This document shows, piece by piece, positions 54,258-64,000 of a stretch of DNA of 64,000 nucleotides. The notes beneath the pieces are model-generated. The model had not been told where the DNA came from and did not search any database. It saw only the letters and a program-made list of their open reading frames with translations. The stretch is from contig CM042554.1 of the NCBI GenBank assembly GCA_023630585.1, forward strand, positions 731,422 through 795,421, in the 5' to 3' direction. This stretch comes from Cranoglanis bouderius. Taxonomy: Eukaryota > Chordata > Actinopteri > Siluriformes > Cranoglanididae. Numbering within the stretch: the first letter of the stretch is position 1; each line of letters begins with the position of its first letter. Position numbers and translations under genes: made by a program.

Positions 54258-55430
54258 TGATTTCCGTAAGATATGGCATGCATGTATTTTCGTGCGGCTG
54301 ATGGTAAGCCCATATCGCATGTCTCGCTCGTTTCTGATCTTTTAGAAGCCTTGCTCTTACCTGTCAGGCTTGCTATTGTTAAGGTTAAAGGTCATGACCC
54401 CTCTAACACAGAACAGGCCCGTGGAAATTCACTCGCTGATGAAGTAGCTAGGTGGGCCTCAAAAGAGGGCTCACCCAGCCGCTTTGTCCAAAATAATGTC
54501 TCCATTTTTCACGTTTTCGCATTCTCTGACTTCTTGTGACATTTATGTTGTTTTTTTTACAGACACAGGCCTCTCCAGAGAACCTCATGTTTTCATCCTC
54601 GGAAGGTTGTTCCCCATCACCCACTGCTGGTTTAATACATCTGTCCTTCCATTCCTCGTGCGCCATTTTCACGGTGTTTCTCATGTCATACGAAGAGGCG
54701 TGATCTCTGCAATAACATTGAGGTTTTGTATTCCAGACACTCACAAAACTGTTAAATTACTCCTTGATGCATGTTTAACTTGCGCAAGAGTAAATGTACA
54801 AGGGAAAACTGCCAAACATGATGCATTACCACCACTTAGTGGTCCTTTTCAGGCACTACAAATTTACTTCACACACATGCCAGCTATCAGAGGTCTCAAT
54901 ATCTTCTAGTTATTCTTCTAGATTCTGACTCCTAATCAGAAAACAAAATTGTCTCATTTTGAGATCATTATGGGCAGACCATTTCCCACTCCATGGACTA
55001 AGGGTAACCCAGGTGTTTGCTTTACAGGTGATTTGGACATGATTGTCGGCAACTACACTCAAGCTCTCATTGAAAAATTGAACAGTATACATGGTGATGT
55101 TTCTGTTTCTCTCCCTCTGCCCACAGAACAGCCTACTCACACTTTCCTCCCAGGTGACATAATTCTCGTCAAGAGCCTGAAACCACAAAAGGTTGGGGAA
55201 GCAGCCTTCGGTCATCCTACACGTGTGGTGGCCGTTATCCGTACTGCTGTCCTCACGGATTCACAACCCCAGTGGATTCATGCCAGCCGCATCAAGTGCT
55301 GTCCAGTGACAAGAGACAATACTGCTATCAAGTATCCCTCGGGGGCCTCATCACATCTCACCTCAACATTTCCTCAACAGATGAGAAAGGGGAACACTCA
55401 ATCAAGCTGCCCTTAGGGGGCCTCTTCTCA
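54258..55430 (+). pseudogene. ERV2 RNase H end and integrase
   Basis: RNase H continues with VSDLLEALLLPVRLAIVKVK and GNSLADEVARWASK (last catalytic Asp). The integrase zinc region shows the Cys pair LLLDACLTCARVNVQ (54765-54800). After TGA 54538 and 54907 the frame jumps to HFEIIMGRPFPTPWTKGNPG and a C-terminal domain reading HTFLPGDIILVKSLKPQK. The catalytic core between about 54860 and 54955 is missing, so about 130 residues are deleted. No env was found beyond. Confidence 0.8.
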
Positions 55431-55559
55431 TCTCACCTTAACATATACACAAATAGCCTTGTTTTGTATTAGACATACATATGCAGAGCCTGTTATTCCC
55501 GTTGTTATTTTGATCGTTTGTCATTGCGCGGCCTTAAAAGGTGACTGTCGTTTGGGGTA

Positions 55560-55745
55560 ATTAACACTTGCAAGTAGAACTTATGGCTAGGTTTTTGTGT
55601 GACGCCTAGATTATCATTATAAATGAGTGTGACACCTCCTCCTCTGCCAGTTAGACGGGGCTGATGTATATAACTGTATCCAGGAGGACTGGCTTCATTT
55701 AATGCTGTATACTCATTTGCTCTAACCCATGTTTCTGTTATGACA
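55560..55745 (-). mobile_element. L2 LINE endonuclease fragment, inverted
   Basis: The reverse complement matches 50560-50710 closely (GAAACCAGTCCTCCTGGATA region). It abuts a tract with a roughly 330-bp tandem repeat. Confidence 0.8.
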
Positions 55746-56510
55746 ATCGTTGTTATGACAACCTACACAAACAGAGTTAGTTAGCACGTTGTGTGCTGCC
55801 CACAAGCGTTCTGTATGAAATGTCGGCACATTTCAACACTACGCAAATAACGCCACTTGTAGCTTGTAGGCATGGCGCTAAGAATCTCTCTTTGCTGAGA
55901 GTGATGTAAAACTTATTTAAGCAGCGCAACCAAATAACAATTTAATGCGATCTCGGCGGATCTTAAATTTTCTTGCCAGCTTCACTGGACACACAAACAC
56001 AGCGGATTTTTTTCTCGTTGTTAATTAAATGAATTTATTCCGCTTTACTTGACTGCAACAGAATTTCGAATTGAAAACACACGATCATGAATTTCTGCAT
56101 GCAAATATAGTTCAAGCACATTAGGAAATTTTGGCGCATTTCACACAAATAAACACTGTTCGTAGTCCATTTTATGACGTGCGCGTCATAGCTCAGAGTT
56201 TCACCGTGAGATAAGTTTAATCTGCAGGTTCCCTGAGGCTAACTCAATACTTATAAACTAATAAATGCGATCTCGGCAGATCTTAAAATTCCATGCCAGC
56301 TTCACTGGGCACACAAACACAACAGGGTTTCTTTTTTTTCTGTTGGTTACACAAACTTATTCAGACTTAATGTGATCTTGTCTTAAAACAAACTTTCACT
56401 CAAAACACACTTGGACACTGACAAAGTGTTGCACTGAAAGACATATCTCTCTCAAAGCTACTCTGCGAGCGGACACAAAGGACAAGCATGAGCTCGCTGC
56501 TCTGATAGTT
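55746..56510. repeat. Tract with two 330-bp-spaced repeat units
   Basis: AATGCGATCTCGGC at 55944 and 56274 heads two units sharing GCCAGCTTCACTGG and ACACAAACACA. Beyond about 70 bp the match weakens. Because the inverted L2 fragment lies beside it, this could be the tandem 5' UTR of an inverted L2, or an ERV2 LTR. Neither is proven. Confidence 0.5.
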
Positions 56511-56630
56511 AACCCACGGAATTATGCTACACCCAGTGCTATTGGAATGGCATTGGAACACGCAGTGGCATCATTTACCTATAACACGTGGCCTATCAAA
56601 AGAGACTGAGGAACACTCTATATATACACA

Positions 56631-56711
56631 ACATATTATACAGAACATATATACACACACACATATACATATACATATATATATATATATATATACACAT
56701 ACATATACATA
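56631..56711. repeat. (ACAT)n/(AT)n microsatellite
   Basis: AT and ACAT repeats directly flanking the Tc1 left end. Confidence 0.9.
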
Positions 56712-58267
56712 CAGTATCTCACAAGAGCGAGTACACCCCTCACATTTTTGTAAATATTTTATTATATCTTTTCATGGGACAACACTGATGAAATGACACT
56801 TTGCTACAATGTAAAGTAGTGAGTGTACAGCTTGTATAACAGTGTAAATTTGCTGTCCCCTCAAAATAACTCAACACAGCCATTAATGTCTAAACCGCTG
56901 GCAACAAAAGTGAGTACACCCCTAAGTGAAAATGTCCAAATTGGGCCCAATTAGCCACTTTCCCTCCCCGGTGTCATGTGACTCGTTAGTGTTACAAGGT
57001 CTCAGGTGTGAATGGGGAGCAGGTGTGTTAAGTTTGGTGTTATCGCTCTCACACTCTCTCATACTGGTCACTGGAAGTTCAACATGGCACCTCATGGCAA
57101 AGAACTCTCTGAGGATCTGAAAAAAAGAATTGTTGCTCTACATAAAGATGGCCTAGGCTATAAGAAGATTGCCAACACCCTGAAACTGAGCTGCAGCATG
57201 GTGGCCAAGACCATACAGCAGTTTAACAGGACAGGTTCCACTCAGAACAGGCCTCGCCATGGCCGACCAAAGAAGTTGAGTGCACATGCTCAGCATCATA
57301 TCCATGGTTGGCTTTGCAGAATAGACGTATGAGTGCTGCCAGCATTGCTGCAGAGGTTGAAGGGGTGGGGGGGTCAGCCTGTCAGTGCTCAGACCATACG
57401 CCGCACACTGCATCAAATTGGTCTGCATGGCTGTCGTCCCATAAAGAAGCTTCTTCTAAAGATGATGCACAAGAAAGCCAGCAAACAGTTTGCTGAAGAC
57501 AAGCAGACTAAGGACATGGATTACTGGAACCATGTCCTGTGGTCTGATGAGACCAAGATAAACTTATTTGGTTCAGATGGTGTCAAACGTGTGTGGCGGC
57601 AACCAGGTGAGGAGTACAAAGACAAGTGTGTCTTGCCTACAGTCAAGCATGGTGGTGGAGTTGTCATGGTCTGGGGCTGCATGAGTGCTGCCGGCACTGG
57701 GGAGCTACAGTTCATTGAGGGAACCATGAATGCCAACATGTACTGTGACATACTGAAGCAGAGCATGATCCCCTCCCTTCAGAAACTGGGCCGCAGGGCA
57801 GTATTTCAACATGATAACAACCCCAAACACACCTCCAAGACGACCACTGCCTTGCTAAAGAAGCTGAGAGTAAAGGTGATGGACTGGCCATCCACCAGCT
57901 CTGTGATGTCATCATGGAGGAGTGGAAGAGGACTCCAGTGGCAACCTGTGAAGCTCTGGTGAATTCCATACCCAACAGGGTTAAGGCAGTGCTGGAAAAT
58001 AATGGTGGCCACACAAAATATTGACACTTTGGGGCCAATTTGGACATTTTCACTTAGGGGTGTACTCACTTTTGTTGCCAGGAGTTTAGACATTAATGGC
58101 TGTGTGTTGAGTTATTTTGAGGGGACAGCAAATTTACAGTTATACAAGCTGTACACTCACTACTTTACATTGTAGCAAAGTGTCATTTCTTCAGTGTTGT
58201 CCCATGAAAAGATATAATAAAATATTTACAAAAATGTGAGGGGTGTACTCACTTTTGTGAGATACTG
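56712..58267 (+). mobile_element. Tc1 family E transposon
   Basis: 1556 bp, starting CAGTATCTCACAAGAGCGAG after TA and ending with the inverse before TA (58268-58269). TIRs are about 235 bp, differing by a handful of substitutions and small indels. Confidence 0.9.
57084..58024 (+). pseudogene. Tc1 family E transposase lacking the catalytic Glu region
   Basis: Starts MAPHGKELSEDLKKRIVALH with helix-turn-helix KIANTLKLSCSMVAKTIQQF. The frame shifts near 57330. The core reads WSDETKINLFGSDGVKRVWR and AVFQHDNNPKHTSKTTTALL. After MDWPS the sequence jumps directly to a segment near the C-terminus, so the SPDLNPIE motif is deleted. It ends ENNGGHTKY-like, then TGA. Two of three catalytic residues remain. 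Confidence 0.85.
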
Positions 58268-58269
58268 TA

Positions 58270-58325
58270 CATTTAATCATTTAGCAGACGCTTTTGTCCA
58301 AAGCGACTTACAAATGAGAACAACT
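58270..58325 (-). repeat. Teleost interspersed repeat fragment
   Basis: TTTAGCAGACGCTTTTGTCC followed by AAAGCGACTTACA is the end of a very common fish repeat. Only about 50 bp is present. Confidence 0.6.
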
Positions 58326-58724
58326 GCCAAGATGACCCGATGTGCTGCTTTTAGAGGATTGTTAGACACTTTTATTAGTCAGATAGTTTTGTTAAGTGTT
58401 CATTAATTAATCAGATAATTTTATTTTATTAATACATGCATTAAACCTTTGTCAACACCTTTCAACTGTTGTTTGTTTGGCAGGAGGGAAAGCAAATTTT
58501 CAAACAGCTATGAAATTCCCGATACACATACTACAAGATGAAAGAACACGACCCTTGTTACTCATGTTATAATTACTTCCCCAGGGATTTTTTATGGAGA
58601 AGTAGAAAAGGCTGGCTGGAAGTACCTGCTTAAACACAGTCACAGTTAATCCATTAAAGTGAAAACAGATTAAAATTTTTTTTTTTAAAAAGTGACATGT
58701 GAAGGCCAATGTATGGTAACCCAT
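58326..58724. other. Non-coding spacer
   Basis: AT-rich, nothing recognised. Confidence 0.4.
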
Positions 58725-58968
58725 ACTTGGAATTTCTCCTCTGCATTTAACCCATCCAAGTTAGTCCACACACATTAGAAGTTGTGAGTAATGAACACAC
58801 CTGGAGCAGTGGGCAGCCATTTTTGCTGATACGCTTAGGGAGCAGTTGAGGGTTAAGGGCCTTGCTCAAGTGCCCAACAGTGGCAGCTTGGCGGTGCTGG
58901 GATTTGAACTCATAACCTTCTGCTCAGTAGCCCAACTTCTTAACCACTGAGCTATCACCACCCCGATT
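58725..58968 (-). repeat. tRNA-derived SINE
   Basis: On the minus strand it starts GGGGTGGTGATAGCTCAGTG (A-box), with GAGTTCAAATCCCAGC (B-box) about 45 bp on. A body with GTTGGGCACTTGAGCAAGGC follows. The A/B spacing is that of a tRNA, but the tRNA body is degenerate. Confidence 0.8.
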
Positions 58969-59479
58969 AAGTCCTGATATGGGTTAAAATCATCACTCTG
59001 CATAACATAAAAACAGCATTTCTAAGCACAGAAAGTTTAGCCGAACAGCAGATTAACTATTTGGCCATTCAGTGAGACAATTATTGTTTATATACATGAA
59101 CATATACATTGCTTATATACAACAACTGCACAAAATTCTTTTGCATCTATTGTGGCTGTCTGGTTGATCCCAAAAGTCCAGGCTATGTCAACGTTGGCCG
59201 GATCATGTGACTCTTAACTGGCAATCAGAAATCCAAAAGCTGCAAAGAGATTTTAGATTCATGTGATTTTGATTCAAGGTTTAAGATGAAACACAATAAA
59301 CACAGGAAAGGCATATGACATGCAAGGTATCAGTATTTTCTTAATTGTACTACAATGATGTTGAACTCTCTAAAGTGACTGGTCAGAAGCTCTTGATTCA
59401 TTTTCTGTAACAGCAGCTCTAACAATAGTTGCGGCTGCAAGGCACAGAGAGTTACATTAACACATCCATTCTAATATGT
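58969..59479. other. Non-coding spacer
   Basis: No coding or repeat feature recognised. Confidence 0.4.
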
Positions 59480-59978
59480 ATGCCTTTTTTGTTTTAATCT
59501 TGGTAAAAAAATCTCAAAATATTAGAATAAAGAATTTATAATAAGGAAATGTCGACCTGAGAAGAGCTCTAATAATTTCCTGAGCCTTTAATCTCTCAGT
59601 CTGGTACAGTACACACGACGACAATATTCATGGAAATTTGACTGGAAGGGAAAAATGTGGTAGGTAGGTTCACAAGCAACAGGGATGTCCACAGCCTTGA
59701 GAGGATTGTCAAGCAAAGCCTATTCAAGAACTTGGGGGAGCTTCATAACGAGTGGACTGGGACTGAAGTCAGTGCATCAAGAGCCACCATGCACAGACGT
59801 GTCCATGGAAATGGACTACAAGAAATGGGCTGTCGCTGTTCCTAGTGTCAAGCCACTCCTGAACCAGAGACAATGTCAGAAGCGTCTTACCTGGGCTAAG
59901 GAGAAAAAGAACTGGACCACTGCTCAGTGGTCCAAAGTCCTCTTTTTGGATGAAAGTAAATTTTGCATTTCATTTGGG

Positions 59979-61184
59979 AATTGTTGTAGAGAGGCCTCCA
60001 CGTATGCCATATCACACTCAACAGCCCATCCGGAAACTTATTTTGCATGATTTTGTAGAAACGCCACAAGCAGCGGCCTTACTCTGTAAGTACTTACTCT
60101 GCATGACTTTGTAGAAAGAACAACGGCAATGGACTCGCTCACCCCAAAGCAAAGGAAAAAAGAACGGAAACATCTACGCAGAGCAGTGGGAAAAGCGGGG
60201 ACGCAGGAAGCGCAGAAGATATTGGAGAACAGGACAAGACAAGAAAAGAAGCTGCAGCATTGAAGAGATCCTTGGACTTCACCTGCACAGCATTCAAATG
60301 TGGATGATGAAGCGGGAACGGCTTCAGAAGGAAACTAATTGGGTAACTGATTAGGAAAGAATGGACTGAAGTTAAAATGTTATTAGGAACAACTTCTTTG
60401 TGTAATACTATTGAAGGTAATAAGTTTTTGTTTATAAAGGAGCATAACCGGAGCAGGAGAAAAAGAGAACAGAGGGAATAGAAATTGTGAAGATCTATGG
60501 TACAAACAGTTTAGACAGGATATGAAATGTCTCAGCTCAATAACCGATGTGCATGACTGTACAACTGAGTTTAAAAAAATGAGGAAGTCACAATCGCCAG
60601 AGCAAAGATAATATGTATGCTTATGTGTAATCACAAATGCATATCTTGCTTATATGAAATATCTATGTAATCAAAGTAACACCCTTGTGTATCAGCACGA
60701 TTTTTGTGTCTTAACACACTAGGATGTTCAGTATATATACATGTATGTTTTAGACCAAGCCTTACCGAACCTCGGGTGAAGATCATTCGCAGAGGGGAAA
60801 GCCAAGCTTGGTACTTATAGTACAAGCAACAAGTAGATCTAGTTATTGTTAAATAGGGAATTGATCTCTGTTTAACTTTGAATAATTTATTTTACTGTAA
60901 CAACTTTTTATTCTTTAATAAAAGGATTCCTTGAGAGAGGAGATTAGAGAAAGACAAATTGTTGTTTACAGAGCGGTTTAATTGAGTTATTTTCTTCTTC
61001 AAACAACCAACTGAACTACCTAAATGAATCTTTGACCTCACTTTTCAAGGCTCCATTGCCCTAGTGGTGAGGATTCACTACCCTGGAATAAGGTAAGAAC
61101 TTATTCTATGCTATACCTGATTGTCTAGCATATATCATCTTGGCCCTTAATCCATTTGGGTTAAGAAAAAGATTATAAAATAAA
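59979..61184 (+). mobile_element. Unidentified 1.2-kb insertion with LTR-like signals
   Basis: Inserted in the Tc1 transposase. It has TATATATACATG near 60730, TAATAAAAGG near 60918 and a GGTAAG near 61090, an order reminiscent of an LTR plus leader or a retroviral 3' end. TSD and LTR ends are not clear. A small basic ORF lies at 60129-60263. There is no pol homology. Identity is unknown. Confidence 0.5.
60129..60263 (+). CDS. Small basic ORF in the 1.2-kb insert
   Basis: 44 codons from ATG to TGA: MDSLTPKQRKKERKHLRRAV then a helix-prone region with AQKILENRTRQEKKLQ. It is strongly basic and probably helical. No family is recognised. It may be chance or the end of a longer frame. Confidence 0.25.
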   Translation: MDSLTPKQRKKERKHLRRAVGKAGTQEAQKILENRTRQEKKLQH

Positions 61185-61968
61185 GGTCCCAGAGTCTGGA
61201 GGAAGAGAGGCACAGAATTCACGTTGCTTGAAGTCCAGTGTGAAGTTTCCACAGTCAGTGATGATTTGGGGTGCCATGCCATCTGCTGGTGTTGGTCCAC
61301 TGTGTTTTCTCAAGTCGAGAGTCAATGCAGCGTCTACCAGGAGATTTTAGAGCACTTCATGCTTCCATCTGCTGACAAGCTTTATGGAGATGCTGATTTC
61401 CTTTTCCAGCAGGACTTGGCACCTGCCCACAGTGTCAAAACTACTAGTAACTGGTTTGCTGACCATGGTATTACTGTGCTTCATTGGCCAGCGAAATCAC
61501 CTGACCTGAACCTGTACTATCAAGAGGAAGATGAGAGACACCAGACCCAACAATACAGATGAGCTGAAGGCTGCTATCAAAGCAACCTGGGCTTCCATAA
61601 CACCTCAGCAGTGCCACAGGCTGATTGCCTCCATGGCACACTGCATTGATACAGTAATTTGTGCAAATGGAGCCCCGACCAAGTATTGTGTGCATACATT
61701 AACATACTTTTCAGAAGGTTGACATTTCTATATTATAAATTGTTTATTCTAATATTTTGAGATACTGGATTTTTGATTTCCATGAGCTGTAAGCCGTAAT
61801 AATCAAGATTAAAACAAAAAAAGGCTGGCAATATTTCACTTTATGTGTAATTAATCTAGAATATATGAAAGTTTCACTTTTTGAATAAAATTACGGAAAA
61901 AAATGAACTTTTCCCACGATATTCTAATTTTTTGAGATGCGCCTGTAAGTGGAATAAGTAAGGTAAAG

Positions 61969-62093
61969 TGTGGCATTTTATTTTAGGAAAATATTCAGTC
62001 AGGATGGTGTGGTGCCACCCTGAAGTTGATTATTTTCCTAAAACACATCCCCAAGTATTGTATACCTTACTATTTATGCATTACTAAAATATA
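61969..62093. repeat. Palindromic MITE-like repeat
   Basis: TTTTAGGAAAATA near 61980 pairs with TATTTTCCTAAAA near 62033, and AGTAAGGTA pairs with TACCTTACT at the outer edges. About 125 bp. Confidence 0.5.
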
Positions 62094-62303
62094 TCTAAAT
62101 CGTGCCTATATCAAGATGGTTATATTTAATTTCATGGGATTTTTCACAGTCAATGTGATAAAGAATAATGACCTGTTCATAGGAACATTATGTATCTAGA
62201 ACCATGTACCACACTTGGCACTAAATTCTTTGGAGATTAACATTCCACTACTGAAGCTTTATCAAAAACCTATGTCAAAAACTTCATCTATCACATAAGT
62301 ATA

Positions 62304-62690
62304 CAGTACTGTGTAAAAGTTTTAGGTAGCCTATTTTTTTAGGACAAACTTTGTTGTAGATTTTATAATGACTTAATTAAACTTATAATTATGACTTCTA
62401 CATTATCAAGTCAATACAAAAACAAAATTTAGATTTCCAAACATTAGTTTTCTAGCACAAAATTAAATGTTACAGAAAAAAGTTTGTAGGTCATTAAAGA
62501 AAGCATCATATTATATAAGACCACTTTTCAGACCAAAAAAAAAAAAAAAAAAACCCAATGAAGGCTGCTGGGTTTTGCTGTGAAAATAAGCGAGTGCGAC
62601 AGTCAAAGTCTCCAGAAGAACTGTGTCTGGTTCTGCAAGATGCTCAATAAAACTTACCAGCTAATTTCCTTATAAAACTGCACACACTGT
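62304..62690 (-). mobile_element. Tc1-like MITE, inverted relative of 9437-9947
   Basis: Starts CAGTACTGTGTAAAAGTTTT after TA. It shares long stretches with 9600-9850 in reverse, for example AGACTTTGACTG near a GTTCTGCAAGATGCTCAATA block. The distal end is lost. Confidence 0.75.
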
Positions 62691-62819
62691 ACCAGAGACT
62701 ACTATTTTTATTTATATTTTTTGTCACATTTTGTTTCATTTACTACTGTTTACTGCTCTTTACGGTATTTTATTAAAAATGTAGAAACATTTGCACAACA
62801 GTATAAGGTTAGGATACCA

Positions 62820-63120
62820 TCAATGCCAACACGTGTTACTCTTGCTGCCTGACAAGATGCCAGTGACCCCTTTTGCCTCAAGACCTGCCTGGCCCATCCT
62901 GATGCTCCACATCTACTTGGAGCTTCCCTCACCTGAGAATCACTCACTGCTGCTGAGGATGGCCTTACATGGATAGCCTAAAGATGACAGCTGTGAGATG
63001 TGAGGCAGCTGTGCATGGTACCACACTGTGGATGGTGTCATTTGGTTAGCCTAAAGATCACACATACTGAAGACAGTTTATACCCAAGTCTGATTCATTA
63101 TTCAGTGGATAACTTCGCTT
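62820..63120 (+). mobile_element. L2 LINE 3' UTR fragment
   Basis: Resembles 53610-53900 of the full L2: CTGCCTGGCCCATCCTGATG and TGCTGCTGAGG followed by GCATGGTACCAC. No coding part. Confidence 0.65.
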
Positions 63121-63724
63121 GGATACTATAAATTTAAAGCTTAAAAACTAACGAAAACAAAAATGACTCTGATGCTCATACTGCAGATCCTTTCAGCACA
63201 TTTAGTTCTGTTTGACTTTATAGCATACAGCTGTAGATGAGTAATGACTCAATTCTTCCTCTTCCTTGTGTCGTCACCTTTTGATTTGACCAAATTTAGG
63301 CTTCAAAACCACATAATGGGGGTCAATTGTGCCATGTTGTCCACTCATACATAGCCATTGGGTCTGCCTCGCTGTCTTTCTCAATCAGCCTTGCTGCATG
63401 GCCTGTGGGATGCAGCTTGCATGGGTTGCACACACCCTTCTGCCTCTCTCTCTGCTTGTCTTTGCAATGAAAAAACTCTTTATACAACTTGCTTCATATG
63501 GCACATTTATGGTAATGAATAATTTATCAAACATCCACCAAACTCCTTGGCTGCTTAAGACTAATAGCTTATATAGTGCAGCACAAGGAAGGTTGGAGGG
63601 TGTTGTAACATTGCATGACTGATTTGCATAATATGGCATGTCTCGGTTCTTTGGTGCCACATCATCTGTACCTATAGTGAAGCTGAAGCAGAGGGATGGA
63701 ACAGTGGTAGAACTACAAACATTT
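63121..63724. other. Non-coding spacer
   Basis: Open frames on both strands (63329-63622, 63385-63729) have no recognisable content. No repeat recognised. Confidence 0.35.
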
Positions 63725-64000
63725 TTCAATTCAATTTTATTTATATAGCGCTTGTAACAATGAAATTATCACAAAGCAGTTCAACACAAATCCGGATATA
63801 ACATTTTAATTTATCCCCAACGATCAAGCCGGAGGTGAAGGTGGCGAGGAAAAACTTCCTGAGGCGACAAAAGGAAGAAACCTTGAGCGGAACCAGACTC
63901 AAAAGGGAACCTATCCTCATCTGGGTGACACTGTATAGTGCGATTATAAGTCATTTCACTTCTATAAATGTACGCTATAAAACCAAACAGTGCTAAGGGT
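63725..64000 (-). mobile_element. L2 LINE 3' end, inverted, running off the window
   Basis: CAATTCAATTTTATTTATAT then AGCGCTTGTAACA is the reverse of the L2 tail. 63895-63960 is the inverse of the segment at 54005-54060 (CATCTGGGTGACACTGTATA). The 5' part lies beyond the window. Confidence 0.8.

Larger units (their letters stand above)
59657..61722 (+). pseudogene. Tc1 family C transposase, interrupted
   Basis: The first part shows HSLERIVKQSLFKNLGELHN (DNA-binding region end), then across a frameshift WTTAQWSKVLFLDESKFCIS (first Asp; VLFLDES). After the insert come FLFQQDLAPAHSVKTTSNWF (second Asp) and KSPDLNLYYQEEDER, where the NPIENLW block is damaged by a deletion, so Glu is lost. It ends NGAPTKY. 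Confidence 0.85.
59480..61945 (+). mobile_element. Tc1 family C transposon split by an insert
   Basis: The left TIR is incomplete (from about 59480). The right end is AGATGCGCCTG before TA (61946-61947). N-terminal and first catalytic parts are at 59657-59975, the rest at 61185-61720. A foreign segment (59979-61184) lies between them at the position corresponding to about 14855 in the intact-layout copy. Confidence 0.85.

Noticed and set aside
63329..63729. Overlapping ORFs of about 100 codons on both strands
   Set aside because: No conserved motif or splice signals, and typical chance length for this composition.

Overview
This window is vertebrate nuclear DNA, almost certainly from a ray-finned (teleost) fish. 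The repeat load is typical of teleosts: many Tc1-like transposons of at least nine families, L2 and CR1/Rex1-type LINEs with esterase and reverse-transcriptase ORFs, tRNA-headed SINEs, hAT remnants, a Gmr1-like Ty3/gypsy element and two endogenous retroviruses. (AT)n, (CA)n and (GA)n microsatellites are also present. No bacterial-style operons, CRISPR arrays or intact non-coding RNA genes are visible. I cannot name the species.

The one host gene I recognise is ccdc137 (plus strand, about 2.4-11.8 kb). Its last four exons are clear and in frame across their splice junctions, including one GC-AG intron. An earlier exon at 2416-2550 carries a frameshift. The introns hold a rearranged gypsy fragment with inverted LTRs, a Tc1 palindrome of about 4 kb that contains a LINE, and a second Tc1 that contains a small MITE. 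A terminal exon of an unidentified minus-strand gene lies at 18564-18638.

Layout: 0-2.4 kb, old repeat remnants. 2.4-11.8 kb, ccdc137 with nested elements. 11.8-16.4 kb, an hAT transposase remnant broken by two Tc1 elements. 16.4-18.0 kb, a nearly intact Tc1-like element. 18.0-21.0 kb, gene-poor, with two strong hairpins and candidate exons. 21.0-23.5 kb, an IS630-like DDE transposon with long TIRs. 24.9-33.1 kb, a minus-strand endogenous retrovirus with gag-pro-pol-env order, heavily decayed. 35.4-36.9 kb, a Tc1. 37.3-42.8 kb, LINE and Tc1 pieces and long non-coding stretches. 43.2-55.4 kb, a second, plus-strand retroviral pol split first by a complete Gmr1-like gypsy (43942-48860, minus) and then by a nearly full-length L2 LINE (49651-54257, plus). 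55.5-64 kb, L2 pieces, two further Tc1 elements (one carrying an unidentified 1.2 kb insert), SINEs and MITEs.

The most notable object is the Gmr1-like element. Its integrase lies upstream of reverse transcriptase, the reverse of the usual Ty3/gypsy order. Its Gag has a SCAN-like capsid segment, and its primer site fits tRNA-Phe. Its 5' LTR contains an inverted copy of its own LTR end plus primer-binding site. Nearly every transposable-element protein here is broken. The window reads as a nested record of successive insertions rather than a set of cooperating genes.
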